From NCBI GenBank assembly GCA_002010215.1, contig MTMY01000003.1:62001-126000 (forward strand): a DNA stretch of 64,000 bases. The letters run 5' to 3'. Below the pieces are notes generated by a model. The model did not search any database. It worked only from the letters and a program-made list of their open reading frames with translations, and was not told where the DNA came from. This DNA comes from Archaeoglobus sp. JdFR-37 (lineage in GTDB: Archaea > Halobacteriota > Archaeoglobi > Archaeoglobales > Archaeoglobaceae). Both the position numbers and the translations under genes were made by a program. Shown here piece by piece: positions 63,067 to 64,000 of this stretch (position 1 is the first letter of the stretch; each line of letters opens with the position of its first letter).

Positions 63067-63282
63067 ATGCCTGTAGAAGGTTTGGTAGCAATTGGTGCTG
63101 GTCTGGCTGTAGGATTGGCTGGAATAGGTGCTGGATTGGGTGAACAAGCAATCGGTGCTGCTGCAGTAGGAGCAATGGCAGAGGATCCAGAATTCTTCGG
63201 TAAAGGTCTGCTGATGACCGTTATACCGGAAACCATCGTCATATTCGGATTGGTCGTAGCGTTCCTGCTGATGTTCATCTAA
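63067..63282 (+). CDS. atpK: A-type ATP synthase rotor subunit K (c)
   Basis: A 71-residue hairpin of two membrane helices (AIGAGLAVGLAGIGAGLGEQ and PETIVIFGLVVAFLLMF). Glu55 in IPETIVIF is the ion-carrying carboxylate, so this is a single-hairpin rotor with one carboxylate per subunit. The residues near Glu55 do not show an obvious sodium-binding set beyond Gln27/Thr56, so proton or sodium coupling is undecided. Confidence 0.95.
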   Translation: MPVEGLVAIGAGLAVGLAGIGAGLGEQAIGAAAVGAMAEDPEFFGKGLLMTVIPETIVIFGLVVAFLLMFI

Positions 63283-63311
63283 CTTCATTTTATATTAAAA
63301 GGGTGACAGGA

Positions 63312-63863
63312 ATGCCTTTGGAACCAATAATTGAAGAGATCACAAGAAAGGGACAGCTAAGAGTTTCAGAGATTCGCAGTGAGGCTGAGAAAGAGGCAAG
63401 TCAGATAATTGAAGAAGCAAAGGAGAAAGCTGAAGAGTTGCTGAAAAAAGCGAGAGAAGAGGCTGAAAGAGAGTCAGAGAGATTGAGAAAGCAGGAAATA
63501 GCTGCGGTGAACCTGGAGCTTAAAAGAGAAGAACTCAACAAAAGAAAGGAAGTGCTTGATGAAGTATACAGCAGACTCATAGAGAGATTGAGAAACATGG
63601 ATGCAGAAGAAAGAAAGAAGATCCTGAGCAAAATTATCGAGAAATATGGCATGGATGGCTACAGAATTTACTCCAATAAAGAAGATGAAGAGCTTGTGAA
63701 AAAACTCACGAATATGGAGTACGCTGGTAACATCAATTGTGTTGGTGGGGTAATAATCGAGAGCCCCGATGGCAGCTTCAGAATAAATATGACATTTGAT
63801 GAGCTTGTTAAGGGAATATACGAGGGCAAGATGAAAGAGATTTCAGATATGCTTTTCAGGTGA
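63312..63863 (+). CDS. atpE: A-type ATP synthase subunit E
   Basis: A 183-residue stalk subunit: a long N-terminal coiled coil rich in Glu/Lys/Ala (about 15-85) and a globular C-terminal domain (IINCVGGVIIESPDGSFRIN-like stretch). ATG 63312 follows GGGTGACAGGA. It pairs with subunit H in the peripheral stalk. The gene lies 29 bases after atpK and 6 bases before atpC. Confidence 0.94.
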   Translation: MPLEPIIEEITRKGQLRVSEIRSEAEKEASQIIEEAKEKAEELLKKAREEAERESERLRKQEIAAVNLELKREELNKRKEVLDEVYSRLIERLRNMDAEERKKILSKIIEKYGMDGYRIYSNKEDEELVKKLTNMEYAGNINCVGGVIIESPDGSFRINMTFDELVKGIYEGKMKEISDMLFR

Positions 63864-63869
63864 AATTCC

Positions 63870-64000
63870 ATGGCGTTGCTAAGAAGAATTAGTACAAAGC
63901 CAGCTGAATGGGCATATATCGTTGCCAGAGTAAGGGTAATGAGCAGGAAGCTCATACCCAGAGAAGACTACAACAAGCTTCTGAACATGGACATCCATGA
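63870..64000 (+). CDS. atpC: A-type ATP synthase subunit C, N-terminal part (cut by window edge)
   Basis: The first 43 residues ([20 protein letters not shown], then [20 protein letters not shown]) match the start of archaeal subunit C, the funnel that joins the rotor ring to the central stalk. GGTGA precedes the ATG by 6 bases. The rest, and presumably atpF, atpA and atpB, lie beyond the window. Confidence 0.85.
   Translation, partial: MALLRRISTKPAEWAYIVARVRVMSRKLIPREDYNKLLNMDIH

Overview
The window looks like one contiguous piece of a euryarchaeal chromosome, most likely from the Archaeoglobales (Archaeoglobus/Geoglobus/Ferroglobus group). The evidence is archaeal information processing (TBP, TFE, RadA, PriS, DnaG, GINS, LonB, A-type ATP synthase, archaeal r-proteins) together with a tetrahydromethanopterin-type pterin gene (mptD), form III RuBisCO, a tungsten aldehyde oxidoreductase with its maturase, several c-type cytochromes, and acyl-CoA synthetase/MaoC genes. 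Base composition is even. I see no rRNA, CRISPR array, transposase or prophage. The species is not determined.

Layout. 0-9 kb: a cut-off radical-SAM gene and a sugar nucleotidyltransferase, an Lrp regulator overlapping an aminotransferase, a Tat-exported split-Soret-like diheme protein, an M20 deacylase, an acyl-CoA synthetase and a MaoC hydratase. 9-14 kb: a TetR-controlled operon (TetR, surface Ig-like protein, MacB-type ABC transporter) with a visible operator, then tRNA-Leu. 14-25 kb: sirtuin, ribosomal protein eS1 with an apparent ACG start, form III RuBisCO, TldD/PmbA, LonB and B12-dependent ribonucleotide reductase. 25-37 kb: two FAD oxidoreductases of the geranylgeranyl reductase type, a UbiA prenyltransferase, a three-gene KaiC-like/Roadblock/FIST-like operon beside radA, a strong candidate H/ACA guide RNA with its own TATA box, and an M20/wHTH/MscS/DUF432 operon. 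37-45 kb: AOR plus MoaD-like protein opposite the tungsten-cofactor radical-SAM maturase, then archaeosortase A with phosphatidylserine decarboxylase and synthase homologues and mptD, a PfkB kinase and a CoA-disulfide-reductase-like flavoprotein. 45-56 kb: tfe, two tandem pentaheme lipoproteins, a replication/translation cluster (dnaG, priS, GINS, eL42, eS27, ogg), tbp, an Agl23-like membrane protein and a second, cysteine-rich primase-like protein. 56-64 kb: a PEGA-domain membrane protein, glnK-amt, moaD-moeA, and the start of the A-type ATP synthase operon (H, I, K, E, C).

How the genes work together. The redox genes (AOR system, multiheme lipoproteins, flavoproteins) suit an anaerobe that oxidises organic compounds and passes electrons to surface cytochromes. 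Form III RuBisCO points to AMP/nucleoside salvage. ArtA with lipid head-group enzymes suggests C-terminal lipid anchoring of surface proteins. Many genes have a TATA-like box centred 24-30 nt before the start codon (leaderless transcripts), while downstream operon genes carry GGTGA/GGAGG Shine-Dalgarno sites. Several divergent pairs share a single A/T tract as a two-way promoter, including tbp itself.

The signals most worth following are the H/ACA RNA, the ACG start of eS1, the KaiC/Roadblock/FIST operon, the Cys-rich second primase and the paired pentaheme lipoproteins. All start-site choices are inferences from promoter or SD position and family alignment by eye; no database search was run.
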